A stretch of 64,000 nucleotides of DNA from Takakia lepidozioides (Eukaryota; Streptophyta; Takakiopsida; Takakiales; Takakiaceae). The notes beneath the pieces were generated by a model. It did no database searches, had not been told where the DNA came from, and worked only from the letters and a program-made list of their open reading frames with translations. The stretch is from NCBI GenBank assembly GCA_030704615.1, contig CM060732.1, positions 73,761,053-73,825,052 on the forward strand, given 5' to 3'. This document shows, one piece after another, positions 1-10,789 of the stretch (position 1 is its first letter; every line of letters begins with the position of its first letter). The position numbers were made by a program, and so were the translations under genes.

Positions 1-359
1 TGAACATGTAGAGGATCCCCAAAGCTCACAGAGCACGTCCAAAAGCCCGTACACCAGGTTGTACATACGAGAAGAAGGGCCCTGACTCAAGGTCAGGAAC
101 AAGCTTATACCCAAAACCTAGGATGAGGCAATACCCCTACATGGCAGCATGCCACGGGTTGCCTAGATTACAAACAGATCTGGCCCATAGACCAATGAAT
201 GGGCCAGATGCAACCACAAAGCTCTAGGATAACCTCAAACAAGTATAGGTCAGGTTGTATATAACGGTCTCCCGCCGTAAATACTAATGGCATGGGATGA
301 ACCTGTCAGACAGTGATGAATAGGCTGAAAGTCAGGCCAGGAGAACATGAGCCATCACA
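1..359 (-). repeat. 3' LTR of the gypsy element (partial, runs off window)
   Basis: Positions 20-359 match 21034-21373 with about 14 base differences by eye over about 340 aligned bases (about 4%). The copies also differ by an indel of roughly 34 bases near position 20. On the minus strand the LTR starts TGTGATGGCTCATG. A TATATAA-like box is at about 254-261. The other end lies outside the window. Confidence 0.9.
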
Positions 360-363
360 TATG

Positions 364-386
364 TGAAGGCTTCCCCCCCCCCTTAA
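364..386 (-). other. Polypurine tract of the gypsy element
   Basis: Minus strand CTTAAG followed by a run of G and then AAGCC, a few bases before the TG that opens the 3' LTR. This is the expected place for the plus-strand primer of an LTR retrotransposon. The rest of 387-573 is 3' untranslated element sequence with no feature I recognise. Confidence 0.7.
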
Positions 387-573
387 GAAATCCGAGCTCC
401 GCGAGGTAAAATATAAGGATGTTTACCCCGCCATGAAGTTCCCCAACGTCGCAGGGTGAAAAACCTTTCATGGGAAAACCCGGTGGGACAAAACCCATGC
501 AAAGGAAAACCTACGTGTGTGGACAAGTCATGCTAAGTATAAAACTAGACTACAAAACAACTATGGAAAAATA

Positions 574-1973
574 CTACAATCTGAAAATGAAGAGATGTCC
601 AAGTCCAAAAGAGGTCTCCTCTGAAATCGAAGTCTCCATAGCACCTGCACCACGAGGAGTGAGTATCACCGAATGCCCCTCAACATTGATGCATGTCAAA
701 TCAAAAACCAGCTCCGAATGAATCAAATCTGCAAGTGCCACTGGCTCCTCATGTGCTTTGGAATTGTGTCCCTGCGGCAAAATCAAAGCACGTCTCCCGC
801 GAAGCAACTTGTATAACAAATAAGGACCATCGATCTTCAGCTTAGATTTACATGCATGCTGCCCCTGCTGAAGACGTAGGCACACAGTCTGTCCCTCATG
901 GAAGTGATCTGAGTACTTAACCCGCTTGTTAAAATTCCTAGCATATACTGCTTGAGCAAGAACAATGTTAGCCTTAGCCTCATTAACCGAGACCATGTGC
1001 CTAGCATGCACCCTCTCTACAAAATCAGTCAAGTCAGCAGACTCAGAAACAGTGGAAATCAGTGGAGTAGGATACAAAGGAGAGACACAATGTCTACCAT
1101 AAAGCAACTCAATAGGAGTTTTTCTCGTGCTAGCACGAACAACACTGCGATAAGCAAAGACCAAAGGAGGAATGAAGATGTCCCACTCCCTTGCAAGCTC
1201 GCCATTCTTCTCCAACATTTGGCAGAAAGTTTGATTGAAACGCTCCATCAAACCATTGGTTTGAGGATGGTAGGGGGCTGTAGTCACATGCTTGATTCCA
1301 AAGTTAAAGCATATGATATTCAAGAGGTCATTGCAAAACTCCCGGCCATTATCAGTAAGGACCTCAAGAGGACAACCATGCCTCATCACAATCTCCTCAA
1401 AGAAGAGTTGTGCTACCGAGTCAGAATCCTTGGTAACCATAGGACGGACTTCTACCCACTTAGTCAGTAATCTGTAGCTACCCAAAGATAGCTATGACCC
1501 TTTAACGTGAGAGCGAGAGGTCCTACCAAGTCAATACCAACTCAAGCAAAGGCATGTGTCACAGGCAAGGATTGCAATTTATAAGTGACCCCCACCCGAG
1601 GAAGTGCAAGGTTAGATCGACATGCCTCACACTTGGAGATGAAGGCAGTCACATCTCTTTGAATTCCCTTCCAGTAGTACACCTCTTGTATGCGAGCTAT
1701 AGTCTTCTTGACCCCAAGACGACCTGCATACAAAGAAGCATGAAAGCATTCCAACAAAGCATCTAACTGGCTCCGTGGTGGTACCTCCAAGTAGCAAGGA
1801 CTCCCATCCTTAGTACCCACTTTGTACAACTTGCCATCCCTACAACGATGAGCGTCCACATTGTACAACACTTGCTTCCTCAACTTCTCAGGGAGCCCTG
1901 CAGGTGAACGTCCATGAAGACATCGATGGAGTAGCACTGCATGCAGCATATCATCCATGATTGCACTGCACAT
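574..1973 (-). pseudogene. gypsy integrase, two broken frames
   Basis: The upstream frame (1973-1542) is the zinc-binding N-terminal integrase region: CFHASLYAGRLGVKKT, then YYWKGI and CEACRSN. The second histidine expected in the aG-H-lGvkKT stretch is replaced by arginine. The downstream frame (1485-574) is the catalytic core, with LTDNGREF holding the second Asp and APYHPQTNGLMERFNQ the catalytic Glu, followed by a C-terminal part with DGPYLLYKLL. The two frames are separated by a short broken stretch around 1486-1541. Integrase would join element cDNA to host DNA. This copy is disrupted and lacks a zinc ligand. Confidence 0.9.
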
Positions 1974-2329
1974 AAGCGAGGTTCAATGGGCTTTAGTAAG
2001 GGTGACTGCATGGAGTGTCTGCCTCATGTTATCTCCAGCCACTAGATCCTTGCCTCACTTGAAACGGCTCATGGGAAGGCAAATCAGGCCTTAAAGCACT
2101 GCCAAAACCCACATCGGAGTACAACAGTAGATGCACCAAACCCAAACCAAGGCTGAAAAGGAAAGACAAGGAACAAGGAATGATAGATCAGCCCCTCACA
2201 AAGGCTTTAGACATGAGATCCACTGTCCAAACCAACAATATAGGGACTCAGCCTGGATCATCAAGAATGCTAGACCAGCCCCATGCAATCTCCAAGCTAG
2301 ATGGATCAAGAAGAAGAGGTTGTTGATCA
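1974..2329 (-). other. gypsy pol spacer between RNase H and integrase, left part
   Basis: Continuous with the integrase upstream side and ending at the ACA target duplication of the CACTA element at 2330-2332. No intact frame. It corresponds to the connector that normally links RNase H to the integrase zinc region, and its other part lies at 10620-10784. Confidence 0.6.
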
Positions 2330-2574
2330 ACACACTACAACAGATTGCGGCTTTTATGTCTCTGTGTTATGACTGCAAATGCAGTTATGGAAGCCATTTA
2401 CGACTTCCTGACTCTGAAGACGTAAAAGCCTAGTCAATTGTGACATGGCAGATATGACTCTCCAGGCTGGCTGTGACATGGCGCCTGAGCAGCTGTGGGG
2501 GTAGTCATACACGCTGGCTTTACTGAATGACTGAACGGACAGTGTAGTCCATGTCAGCGGCTGTGCAAGAGTGA

Positions 2575-2779
2575 CACGTGCTCGATATAGAAAATGACAC
2601 GTGGCAAAGTGTTCGCTCTCCATGATTGCGAACTATGACTACGGGTGTGCTAATCCGGTTGCAACACGTGGCGCGCTGCAGTTTTTACACGTGGTTCCTC
2701 AGCAGATTGACATGTGTCATGATGGGTGTTTTTTTGGGTGTATTGCTATTTTTTTACATATTTGTAATTCTGCCACGTG
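2575..2779. promoter_or_regulatory. Cluster of five CACGTG palindromes
   Basis: CACGTG occurs at 2575, 2598, 2665, 2688 and 2774, close to the left end of CACTA 1. The same hexamer (the plant G-box core, bound by bZIP and bHLH factors in known promoters) is found near the ends of the other CACTA elements. Whether it serves transposase binding or host regulation is unknown. Confidence 0.55.
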
Positions 2780-3078
2780 GTGTAGTACTATTGGAGAGTG
2801 GAAATAGATGTAGTCATTACTATAAATATGATAGCGGTCATGTACATGTCTATTACAACAATGAAATATAATATATAATACAAAGAGAACAAGGCAGCAA
2901 GACATAACTGCAACAAGCTGAGCAAAACCAAGAGATTGTTCACCATCTCTATTTACCAATCTATTTATCATTATCATTTTTGTCGCGATCTAAAAATACA
3001 TAAAATAGTCACATGTTTTCATGTGAATTAATTGTCTAACTATAACACTTTGAAAAGTGTTCACCCAGAATCTTCTAA

Positions 3079-3375
3079 CTACTCATGTATTCCATCAATC
3101 TGCAACCCATCAAAAACTAAGGCTTGCATGTCTTTAAGAATTATTACAGCAAGGACATCTGTTTCTTTTCCAAGTTCTTGCATAAGATGCACCAACCAAC
3201 ATTGCATTGTGAGACACTCACTCGCTATACTCCAAAGCGTCCAGAGAAGGTCACTGAGCAACCTGCCAAGACGAAAACAATTAAGAGAATTATCTAATAC
3301 CATATATGAGAAACCAATGCCAGTGTTGTTTATGGTAACTTCTATCCCCATGGACTCGTAAACAAACCAAAGCAA
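3079..3375 (-). pseudogene. Unrecognised coding-like fragment inside CACTA 1
   Basis: A minus-strand open frame of 98 codons with a protein-like composition (for example LGRLLSDLLWTLWSIASE and ILKDMQALVFDGLQ). It ends at a stop, and no start context or downstream exon is evident. It may be one captured host exon. I do not recognise the family, and chance is possible. Confidence 0.25.
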
Positions 3376-3504
3376 AAAGGTTGGTGTGTGTTGGCAAAGT
3401 CATCAGATACTTCACAAAGAAACATGCACGAAAAATGAGAGCCAGGAGGATAGGAAGGTCACTCACGTTTATACAAAGACGTCTTGCCCATTGCCCAGCA
3501 CCCT

Positions 3505-3640
3505 ACGTCACCCACATTCTTTCTCTACTTCTTCAGCTATCCATGCCTCTGCACAAATCAAGCATTCATCTTTGCCTTGCTGCTAGCAGCTGACAATGAC
3601 AGCCTACATTTGTTCTAGGAAACACCCAACTCAGCGTAGC
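3505..3640. repeat. Module B copy (partial), CACTA 1
   Basis: Contains the shared words CTATCCATGCCTCTGCACAA and TTGCTGCTAGCAGCTGACAA, found again at about 5285, 8045, 26705, 29150 and, inverted, at 18310-18420, 36950-37020 and 37570-37650. It is one of the modules common to all four CACTA elements. Confidence 0.75.
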
Positions 3641-4689
3641 ACACTAGTTCCTATCTGAATTGCGTCTGCTACTCTCTGAAATGTAGCAGGCATTCACCCG
3701 TATGGTCTTGGTATGGGCGATATTTGGATCCTTCTGTTTTCCATCCGTGGACAAGTCAGCCTGATTATCTTGGTATGTACTTCGCCGTTCATATCAAAGT
3801 TAAATAAATACTGAGTGGTAACATGCACTTTTTTTAGGTATGTACTGTTCTTTATTTTAGTTTCTCAATTAGCCGGTCGTTTTTTATTGGGTTTGTGGGC
3901 TTCGATATTTTTCAGTGACTTGCGAGGACTCTAGTTCTAAAAGAGAAAGCAAACATTCGCCACAATGGTTCAAAATCGAAATGGTTCAAGATCGGACTGG
4001 TTCAAGATGTGAATGGTTCAAGATCTTCAACTTCGTTAACCACACGTTCCAGTATCAATTCTGATGATTTATTCGACCATTCCGAGAATAGATCATTCTC
4101 TTCTGGTGTAGAAAGTCAAGCTGGAATCGGATGGGGCATGGGGAGGCATCTTTGAACTCAGCCCCTGAATACAAGTCGTTTGGGAAGGGAATCATCATTC
4201 GTGACGGCTTCTCAAGTCTAGAATATGTCATCCCATGATGTTAGTTCTTAACAATTATAGTATTATTTACGGCTGTGGGAGGGCATATGGACAATTTGAT
4301 GTAGAAATCGCAAGTTCTTTGGTGTGTATATGCACAGTTCGACTTACATGTCAAGGACATTCGAAAATAAACTGATCTATTCTCATCCGTGTCCAAGTTT
4401 GATTTGTCATTTCTATTGGATGATCTGAACTATGAATGAAGCTCTCCTGATTTTAATGTTTGTTTCTACTTTTTGTCAGTTTTGGACTTTAAGCTCTACA
4501 TGATGTGGTTGAAGTATATATTCTTTCTTTATCTCTCTTCGTGAACATCGGCATTAGAGTCAAAGTTTTTTCATTTGTCCAACATCCGCGAACATTTCTA
4601 AAGTTGATCAAAGTATATATGACTAATTTGTAATGGCACTAACGTATTGTTAGTGGAATAAAAATTATTTTTTGGGTTTCATATATGAT

Positions 4690-4870
4690 TCATTTATTCA
4701 TTTTTTTATTTGAACAGGGGGAGGCCCTGAATTAGTTTTATTGAGTTTATTGAGGGGAAAAAAATTAAAACCCCAGATTACACCATGACGTACACACACC
4801 GTAGTCAGTGATAAACGAACTAACCTCCCAAAGGGAGAATAAGACCTAGGGTTACAAGCCCTATGTAGAA
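4690..4870 (-). repeat. Possible LINE 3' tail
   Basis: The reverse complement ends GGGCCTCCCCCTGTTCAAAT followed by an A-rich stretch. Similar GGGCCTC-CTGT-plus-A-rich ends occur at about 26160, 32770 and 63200. This suggests truncated copies of one non-LTR retrotransposon family. No coding part was seen here. Confidence 0.35.
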
Positions 4871-5039
4871 GTCATACCCATAGGGGGTTGCTTTGACTGT
4901 AGGCAGTCGTTTCTGGGCTCAGATAAGTATTAATTCCACAGCTTCTCCTCATCTCTGTTACTTGTTTTTTGACACTTTCTTGTTGTCACACAGTATCATG
5001 TCAAAGTCACTCCAAACTAGATTCACTCAACCAGCTAAC

Positions 5040-5385
5040 TTGCAGAATTGAACATGGAAATTTAGGGCCGATTCTGATAAGAGGGAAAAACAAGGTGAAA
5101 TGTGTTGAAGAAGATGCCTTCATTAGCAGTGCCTGATTTTATCACTGCCGCTGCTACCAGTTGACCATCTACCCATGCAGGTTTCTTGTAGCTATTGATC
5201 CACAGGGAATCACAGGTAATCTTGTGCTTGAAATCTGGCCCTCTTGGATGAATCTGGACCCACACGAAATCCCTGCTCCTTCAGCTATCCATGCCTCTGC
5301 ACAAATCATGTATACATCCTTGCCTTGCTGCTAGCAGCTGACAATGACAGCCTAGAATTGTCAAAGCAAACACTAGCAGGGAAAA
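5040..5385 (-). repeat. Module B copy, CACTA 1
   Basis: The longest clean copy of module B. The minus strand keeps an open frame of 67 codons with WVQIHPRGPDFKHK, then SLWINSYKKPAWVDGQLVAA, then FFNTFHLVFPSYQ. Partial copies of this peptide recur at 26590-26700, 29040-29120, 36340-36410, 37070-37170 and 18440-18510. I do not recognise the family. It looks like a captured host exon that has been duplicated many times. Confidence 0.7.
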
Positions 5386-5399
5386 TAGGGTGAAATATG

Positions 5400-5935
5400 T
5401 TGAAGAAGGTACCTTCACCCCTTTCCCCATCATTTGCTTTCAGGTGTCCAAAGCCCCATCCGGCGCTCTTGCTCTGCACACCCTGCAAGCATCGCATTCC
5501 ACGACACCACATCTGGTTCAGCCATAGTGTTGAACACTCCCTTGGCATCCTCAATGCTCCCACATTTAGCATACATGGCCACCAGAGCAATGTTCAGGAT
5601 GACATCTGGTACAATTGCAGATTTGATGATGTCACCAGGGATCTCTTTGCCCTTTTCCAGGGCTGCTAGACGCACTGCAAACGCACACAAACGTTATGTC
5701 GGCGGCCTTCACCCCTTCCCCCATCATTTGCTCAAAGGTTGGAGCCTCCATCCCGCACCCCAGCTGTGCATACCTTGCAAGCATCGCACTCCACGACAAA
5801 GGTTGGAGCCTCCATCTCGTTCAGCCACAGTGATGAACACTCCCTTGGCATCCTTGATGCACCCACAATTGGCATACATGTCCACCAGGGCAGGGGCAGT
5901 GTTCAGAAGGACATGTGGTAATTTGACAGGCATTC
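5400..5935 (-). pseudogene. PLS-class PPR gene fragments, CACTA 1
   Basis: The minus strand at 5690-5430 encodes one clear PPR stretch: RLAALEKGKEI, then SAIVPDVILN, MYAKCGSIEDAKGVFNTMAE and DVVSWNAMLAGCAEQ. A second, more broken copy at 5933-5724 has VDMYANCGCIKDAKGVFITV. These are typical S/L motifs of plant organelle RNA-binding PPR proteins. There is no start, transit peptide or complete repeat tract, so this is captured, non-functional sequence. Confidence 0.85.
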
Positions 5936-6593
5936 ACCTCCTGACTTGGCTGTTCCCAACCCATCCTGCCATTGGCAAGAGATTCCACAGAAACTGATAG
6001 TTGTTTGTTTGACTGTATAACTATGTATCTCTTGCTTTCTTACAGCTTGTACTGTGACATGCGTAATGCTCTTGCTGTGTTGAATCATTTCACGCCTTCA
6101 GGTTTCAGAACAAACATTACCGTCTTTCTTTATCAGACACGTGCACCAAGACAGAATCTCACCAAAAGATTGTTGGTGTTCAACAGTACCATACATGAAG
6201 ATAACTAGCACCAAAAGGGCATATGAAGCTTGCACTGCTCTCCACTGGTATTAACCTGCACTAGGATTTACCCCTAACCCAGTCAGGAGGACACTCATGG
6301 CTGTAGTTTAACGAAAATCACAGCTCTAACATATAATGAAAAGTAGAGTTCTCCTTGGGGGCATAGCCTTCTAAGATCCAACTGAAGAACTATGCTGATC
6401 TTGGAGTCGAAGTCTTCCACAGCAGCCAGAGCAAACATGGAAGTATGACTTAAAACCTAACTCTTCCACCCATCTTTTGTCTCTGCCTCTCTTGGTGGCA
6501 ATTATAGTCTCTCTATGCTAGGCCCTTCTTTTCCTTCTGCTGCCCTGTTTTTGCTTTGCATCTACTGCCATGACTGATATAGGAAAAATTCTA

Positions 6594-7424
6594 CTAGTAT
6601 CCAAGACACGAATACAACTGCCAACGACAAAAGAAGGGAGAATGCACCAATGGCACCTGCAGTTGCCCTTGAAACACCTCGCTCACTACTAACTGCTCCC
6701 GGAAAAATCTGAACTGAGCATCCTGCATGGGCATGTCAACAAGGTGAGTGCCCCCATGGACCCTACTATGACCCATGACCAACCTATCTGTGGACTTTTG
6801 AACCACAATTGCCAATAGAAGATGAGATTTAAACATATATAAGACCACCCTGCTACTTTACCCACAATATCCCGGTATCAAGCAAAATGTGGAGGAAGAA
6901 CTTTGAAATGGTATCGTCAATATGAATGTCTGGACATGCACACCTCCTGAAATCGATCAGATGTGCGAAGTGGCCTCGCAAACTCAAAGCTGTAGCTACC
7001 AGTGCTTCCCATGGTGCCATAAGGGCTATATCAGATAGCACCAGCCCTACAGAGACTCTGCTCAGTATTTCTACAACATCTGAAGTAATTTCTACTTTGC
7101 AAGCTTTCCTACCAGGGGACACAGTTGACAAGGTCCTGGTGACAACATACTCACACCAGCTTGAAAACAAGTAAGAGTAAACACAAAGCTATCTTGTGAA
7201 GCACAAAAACAAAGAAAGTAGGAATCATCAGAGAGAAAGATACCATAATCAGTATCTGTAATGCTATGAGTCCAAGATCCACGCCAGTCATTTAGCGCAC
7301 CACCAACCTTTCTTGAAAACAACAGTTGAATTGTTAACAGAGCACCTCTTCGCACCTTTACTTTCTTCACACCCTGGTAAGCATTGTAATGCAAAACCCA
7401 AAGTGGAACATAAATTAGAGACAA
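6594..7424 (-). pseudogene. Unrecognised multi-exon-like coding remnant in CACTA 1
   Basis: Minus-strand frames at 7170-6853 (ending FFLHILLDTGILWVK) and 6848-6594 (with STDRLVMGHSRVHGGTHLVD) have protein-like composition and lie in series, as if two or three exons were captured with introns. No domain is recognised and no splice set can be proved. It could be a Pack-type host gene capture. Confidence 0.3.
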
Positions 7425-7959
7425 ATAGGAAGGAGAGAAGGCAAACCTTTAGGGCCATCCCCATCAACATAGCGGCCATGTGGGTTCCAAGCTATACATC
7501 ATTCAAATTGCCAAAACTGCCACATCATTTGCCATGAAAACCAAGTCAGACATTCCAACCTTGTTCATCATGCAGGTACCGAGACTCTCCTGTCCCACTT
7601 CAACTTTTTGATTCTAGTGAGACGCTTCCTATAACTGTGGCGTACTGAAGAGAAAATACACTCTTTAGTCACTTGAAAAGATGCATGCTGCCACTGAATA
7701 TATTCCTTACACAACCCATGGATGTAAGAGGAAAGCAATCAAGAGTATAGTGGTGTAACGACACGACATTCTTGGCATCGAAGAGCTCCACGGCCCAACA
7801 AACTCCCCCTTACTCTCATCCAAGTCCCTACACGTCTGAAAATTTCAAAACTGGCTTTACAAACCTAATAATTCAAGCATAATCAGCATTCAAGCTAAGG
7901 AAGCTTTACAAGCATCGTGTTGCGAGTAAAGCCATGGCAATGTCAACAAGAAATCCCTG

Positions 7960-8145
7960 GCTGAATGGATGACACTGAAATAATGGAGCTTGAAATCCGG
8001 CCCTCTTGGACGAATCTGGGCCCACACTCTATCTATGCTCCTTCGGCTATCTATGCCTCTACACAAAATCACGCATATATCCTTGCCTTCCTGGTAGCAG
8101 CTGACAATAACAGCCTAGAATTGTTCCAGCAAATACCCCCAACCC
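7960..8145 (-). repeat. Module B copy (partial), CACTA 1
   Basis: Matches the 5220-5380 copy: the CCGGCCCTCTTGGA region, the CTCTGCACAA-like word (here CTCTACACAA) and the GCAGCTGACAATAACAGCC region. It lacks the part coding for WINSYKKPAW. Confidence 0.7.
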
Positions 8146-8189
8146 TACTTATCAACGAGCAATGAGCTAACTTACAAAATTCAATATGC

Positions 8190-8450
8190 ATCTCAGGGCC
8201 GAGTCTGATGAGAGGGCAAAACAAGCTGAAATAGGTCGAAGAGAAGGTGCCCTCACCACATTGGCCTTGACCTTGTGTCATGACCCATGGAGGATTTGAC
8301 CGACCATCAACCCAAAAGGACCTCTTGTGTGTGCTGCTCGTGTCTTGTAGTTAGGTAATGTCGGATTAGTCTGTGAGAACCTGCACCACGGTGCAGCTGA
8401 GCAGACATACATTGAAACACGGCCTGCTAATACCAAGCTAACTCTCCCAA
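8190..8450. repeat. Module D copy 1, CACTA 1
   Basis: Contains the shared words GCCGAGTCTGATGAGAGGGC, CATGACCCATGGAGGATTTG and GGATTAGTCTGTGAGAACC. Near copies lie at 9390-9650, 29455-29760, inverted at 18060-18300 and 35690-35960. No coding capacity is evident. It is present in all four CACTA elements. Confidence 0.8.
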
Positions 8451-9274
8451 GAACCTTGTAAACATCAGGAAGAATATCAAATCATGGTACTAACAGGAGC
8501 CAACACGGTGAATGCAGGGTTGACTGGACCAAAATGGACGTTACCAGCACAGTTTTAGATGACTGCAATTGATGGTGTCATCAATTGAAATTGAATTAAC
8601 TCATTAAAACCAGCAAATATATATGTCATTGGATTCCTAGCTTCAATACGCACCCATAGAAACTCTCCAATCATGAATCCGATAAGAAATGACTCCGCTA
8701 TGGACTTTTGAACACCGTCATTGTGGACTGTTACCGCAATGAATGGAATTACAATGGACTCAAGTTCTCCTATGTGCCATTGGTGAATTCCATTGAAATT
8801 TGGACATAAGGTGGCCATTTTGGCCCACATCATAGGTATGTATTTGAAGTGGCAAAATCATTTGTCATTTGACTCATATGGACTAATATATGTCAAAAAA
8901 ATAGGCATTTTTTGAAAAGTCCATAGCTCATCTTGTTTTTTGGATTTTGGGTGTCATTTTTTTTCTAGAAGTATAAAAACCTATAATCTTCAATGGCTAG
9001 GTGTCATATTGAAATGTTTTTGTAAACTCTAATTTTTAGTTTTTCATAATTACTTTAAATAATAGACTAAAATATTTAATGAATTATATCTTTAATATTT
9101 GGGGTAGGACTCTTTACTAAATATGTTCAGTATATCATTATCTATCATTAAAAAAACAATTTGGGATAGTATCATCAACTTTGTTTTTTTGGTCATGGAC
9201 TTTCATGGAGTAGGATCTGCCATTTTTGGTCCACTCAATGCAATTGCCCAACAGCCCACATTTGTAGGATGGAC

Positions 9275-9345
9275 AAACTTCTTCACATCGTACATTAAGA
9301 AAAAGCCACACCTTGCGATTGCGGTTGTCGCACCATCGTGAAGGA
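9275..9345 (-). repeat. Module C copy, CACTA 1
   Basis: The reverse complement contains GGTGTGGCTTTTTCTTAATG followed by a GATGTGAAGAAGTTTGTCCATCC-like stretch. The same short module occurs on the plus strand at 15550-15710, 16960-17010 and 17920-17990 and, in altered form, in the 35-kb tandem array. Confidence 0.65.
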
Positions 9346-9389
9346 TCTTTAAAAAACTCATGCCAGCTCTGCTCCATGATTCAAATTCA

Positions 9390-9650
9390 GGGCTGAGTCT
9401 AATGAGATGGCAAAACAGGCTGAAATAGGTCGAAGAAGAAGGTGCCCTCACCACATTGTCCTCGACCTTATGTCATGACCCATGGAGGATTTGACTGACC
9501 ATGAACCCAAGATGACCTTTTGTGTGTGCTGCTTGTGTCTGTAGTCAGGTAATGTCGGATTGGTCTGTCAGAACCACCACGGTGCAGCTGAGCGGGTAGA
9601 AATTGAAACACGGCTTGCTAAGACCAAGCTGAATCTCCCAAGAACGGCGA
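9390..9650. repeat. Module D copy 2, CACTA 1
   Basis: A second, nearly full-length copy of the 8190-8450 module inside the same transposon, in the same orientation, ending at TGCTAAGACCAAGCTG and TCTCCCAAGAACGG. Confidence 0.8.
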
Positions 9651-9754
9651 GTTCCCAGCCGAAACCTCCTCGGACACATACCCTAGCATTTCTAGGATGC
9701 TTGCTTCAGATGCGAAGGTTGCTCCAACTGCGGGCCTCCCATGCATGTTTGCCC

Positions 9755-9862
9755 TCCCTCCCGCTCGCTCGCTCGCTCTAAGTCCCAGTCATCTCTCTCT
9801 CTCCCTCCGCTCGCTCTAAGTCCCAGCCCTCTCTCTCTCTCCCTCCCGCTCGCTCTAAGTCT
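9755..9862. repeat. Degenerate CTCTCT / GCTCGCTC tandem repeat
   Basis: Three imperfect copies of a unit of about 45 bases joining CGCTCGCTCTAAGTCCCAG to a TCTCTCTC run. Simple-sequence expansion with no coding meaning. Confidence 0.8.
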
Positions 9863-9929
9863 GTTCACAGCTACCGTTATGGGCAACTTTTTAAGTTTTT
9901 TAACCTTTTTGTAAACCCTAAAAGCTCAT

Positions 9930-10150
9930 TTTTTCGTTTTTTTCGTTTTTTTCTTTTCTTAAAGGAAACCACAGGCCCTTGAGGAGGGGGTAAAATTCAC
10001 CCGCCTTCATTTATGGGCCATAAGACCTACAGGACGATCAATGCCCAGACATACCGTCACGAACAATCCCACACACGGGATATGGGCAACGGGTTTGAAC
10101 CCCAAACCACCAGGGCGACACACTGTGCACTTACCAGTCGATGTTTTTTT
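9930..10150 (-). mobile_element. tRNA-derived SINE (candidate)
   Basis: On the minus strand a box-A-like TGGTAAGTGCA is followed about 34 bases later by GGTTCAAACCC, a perfect RNA polymerase III B-box. The copy then ends in an A-rich tail (GAAAAAAACGAAAAAAACG). This order is the standard SINE design. A/T-rich flanks near 9900 and 10155 resemble each other, but I cannot prove a target duplication. Confidence 0.5.
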
Positions 10151-10619
10151 TTTAAAATCTTTTTGCACTTTGATTTTGTTTTGTTTTGTTTTTAAATTCA
10201 TTCTAGTGGTCAGAGTCTCCGTTTTTTCAAAATATAAATACTCATATATTATATATATAACCAGAAAAGGATGTGTCGACACGTGTAGTCATGTAGTGAT
10301 TCATCCATGTGATGATCTGGGCAGAATGCATTAGAATGTGAGTCATGAAGTCATATGTCTGTCTAGCAATATGCACACGTCATTCCAGTGTAGCCATGAT
10401 CGTGACTGGTAGTCATATCTGCCATGCCAATATTCGTGGTCAAACATGTTTGACCTGTGTTGCACAGAGTCCGGAGCCATGCAGTCGCATATACGTCTTC
10501 CCTAGACCTACATTATGACTTCAAAAACATTTTACGACTGCAAATGGCGTTTCTGCCACAAATCTGTCATGACTGCGCACACATGGGAGTCATAAAAGCC
10601 GCAATATGTTGGAGTGACA

Positions 10620-10784
10620 CATAAAAGGTTAAGAACAGGGCTTGTCCCCTTAGGAGAGGATATATCAAGAGCAGCCAAGTCCTCCAAGGTCACCATAGGC
10701 TTGCCTACATGAGGTTCAACCGTGTAAGAGTATCTGCATTGGAATTCTCCTTCCCCTTCTTGTAGACAATGTCAAGGTCAAACT
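10620..10784 (-). pseudogene. gypsy RNase H/connector tail
   Basis: The minus strand reads QEFDLDIVYKKGKENSNADT, the conserved connector that follows RNase H in gypsy pol (usual form QE(F/Y)DF-I-Y-KGKEN-ADALSR). It is cut off from the rest of RNase H by the solo LTR at 10790-11413 and from integrase by CACTA 1. An in-frame stop follows soon after. Confidence 0.85.
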
Positions 10785-10789
10785 CCTGC

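Larger units (their letters stand above)
2333..10616. mobile_element. CACTA (En/Spm-type) transposon 1, non-autonomous, carrying host gene fragments
   Basis: The left terminus reads CACTACAACAGATTGCGGCT. The right terminus, reverse-complemented, reads CACTCCAACATATTGCGGCT. The ACA at 2330-2332 is repeated at 10617-10619, the 3-bp duplication typical of CACTA elements. At 8284 bp it is large, but no transposase frame was recognised. The first 450 bases and last 340 bases are subterminal regions with repeated ATGACTRC/GTAGTCAT words and CACGTG palindromes. The interior holds PPR-derived fragments, repeated modules B and D, coding-like remnants, a possible LINE tail and a SINE. Stretches 3650-4690, 5940-6590 and 8450-9270 show nothing I recognise. 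Confidence 0.9.

Noticed and set aside
952-1470. 172-codon plus-strand frame
   Set aside because: Antisense shadow of the gypsy integrase core.
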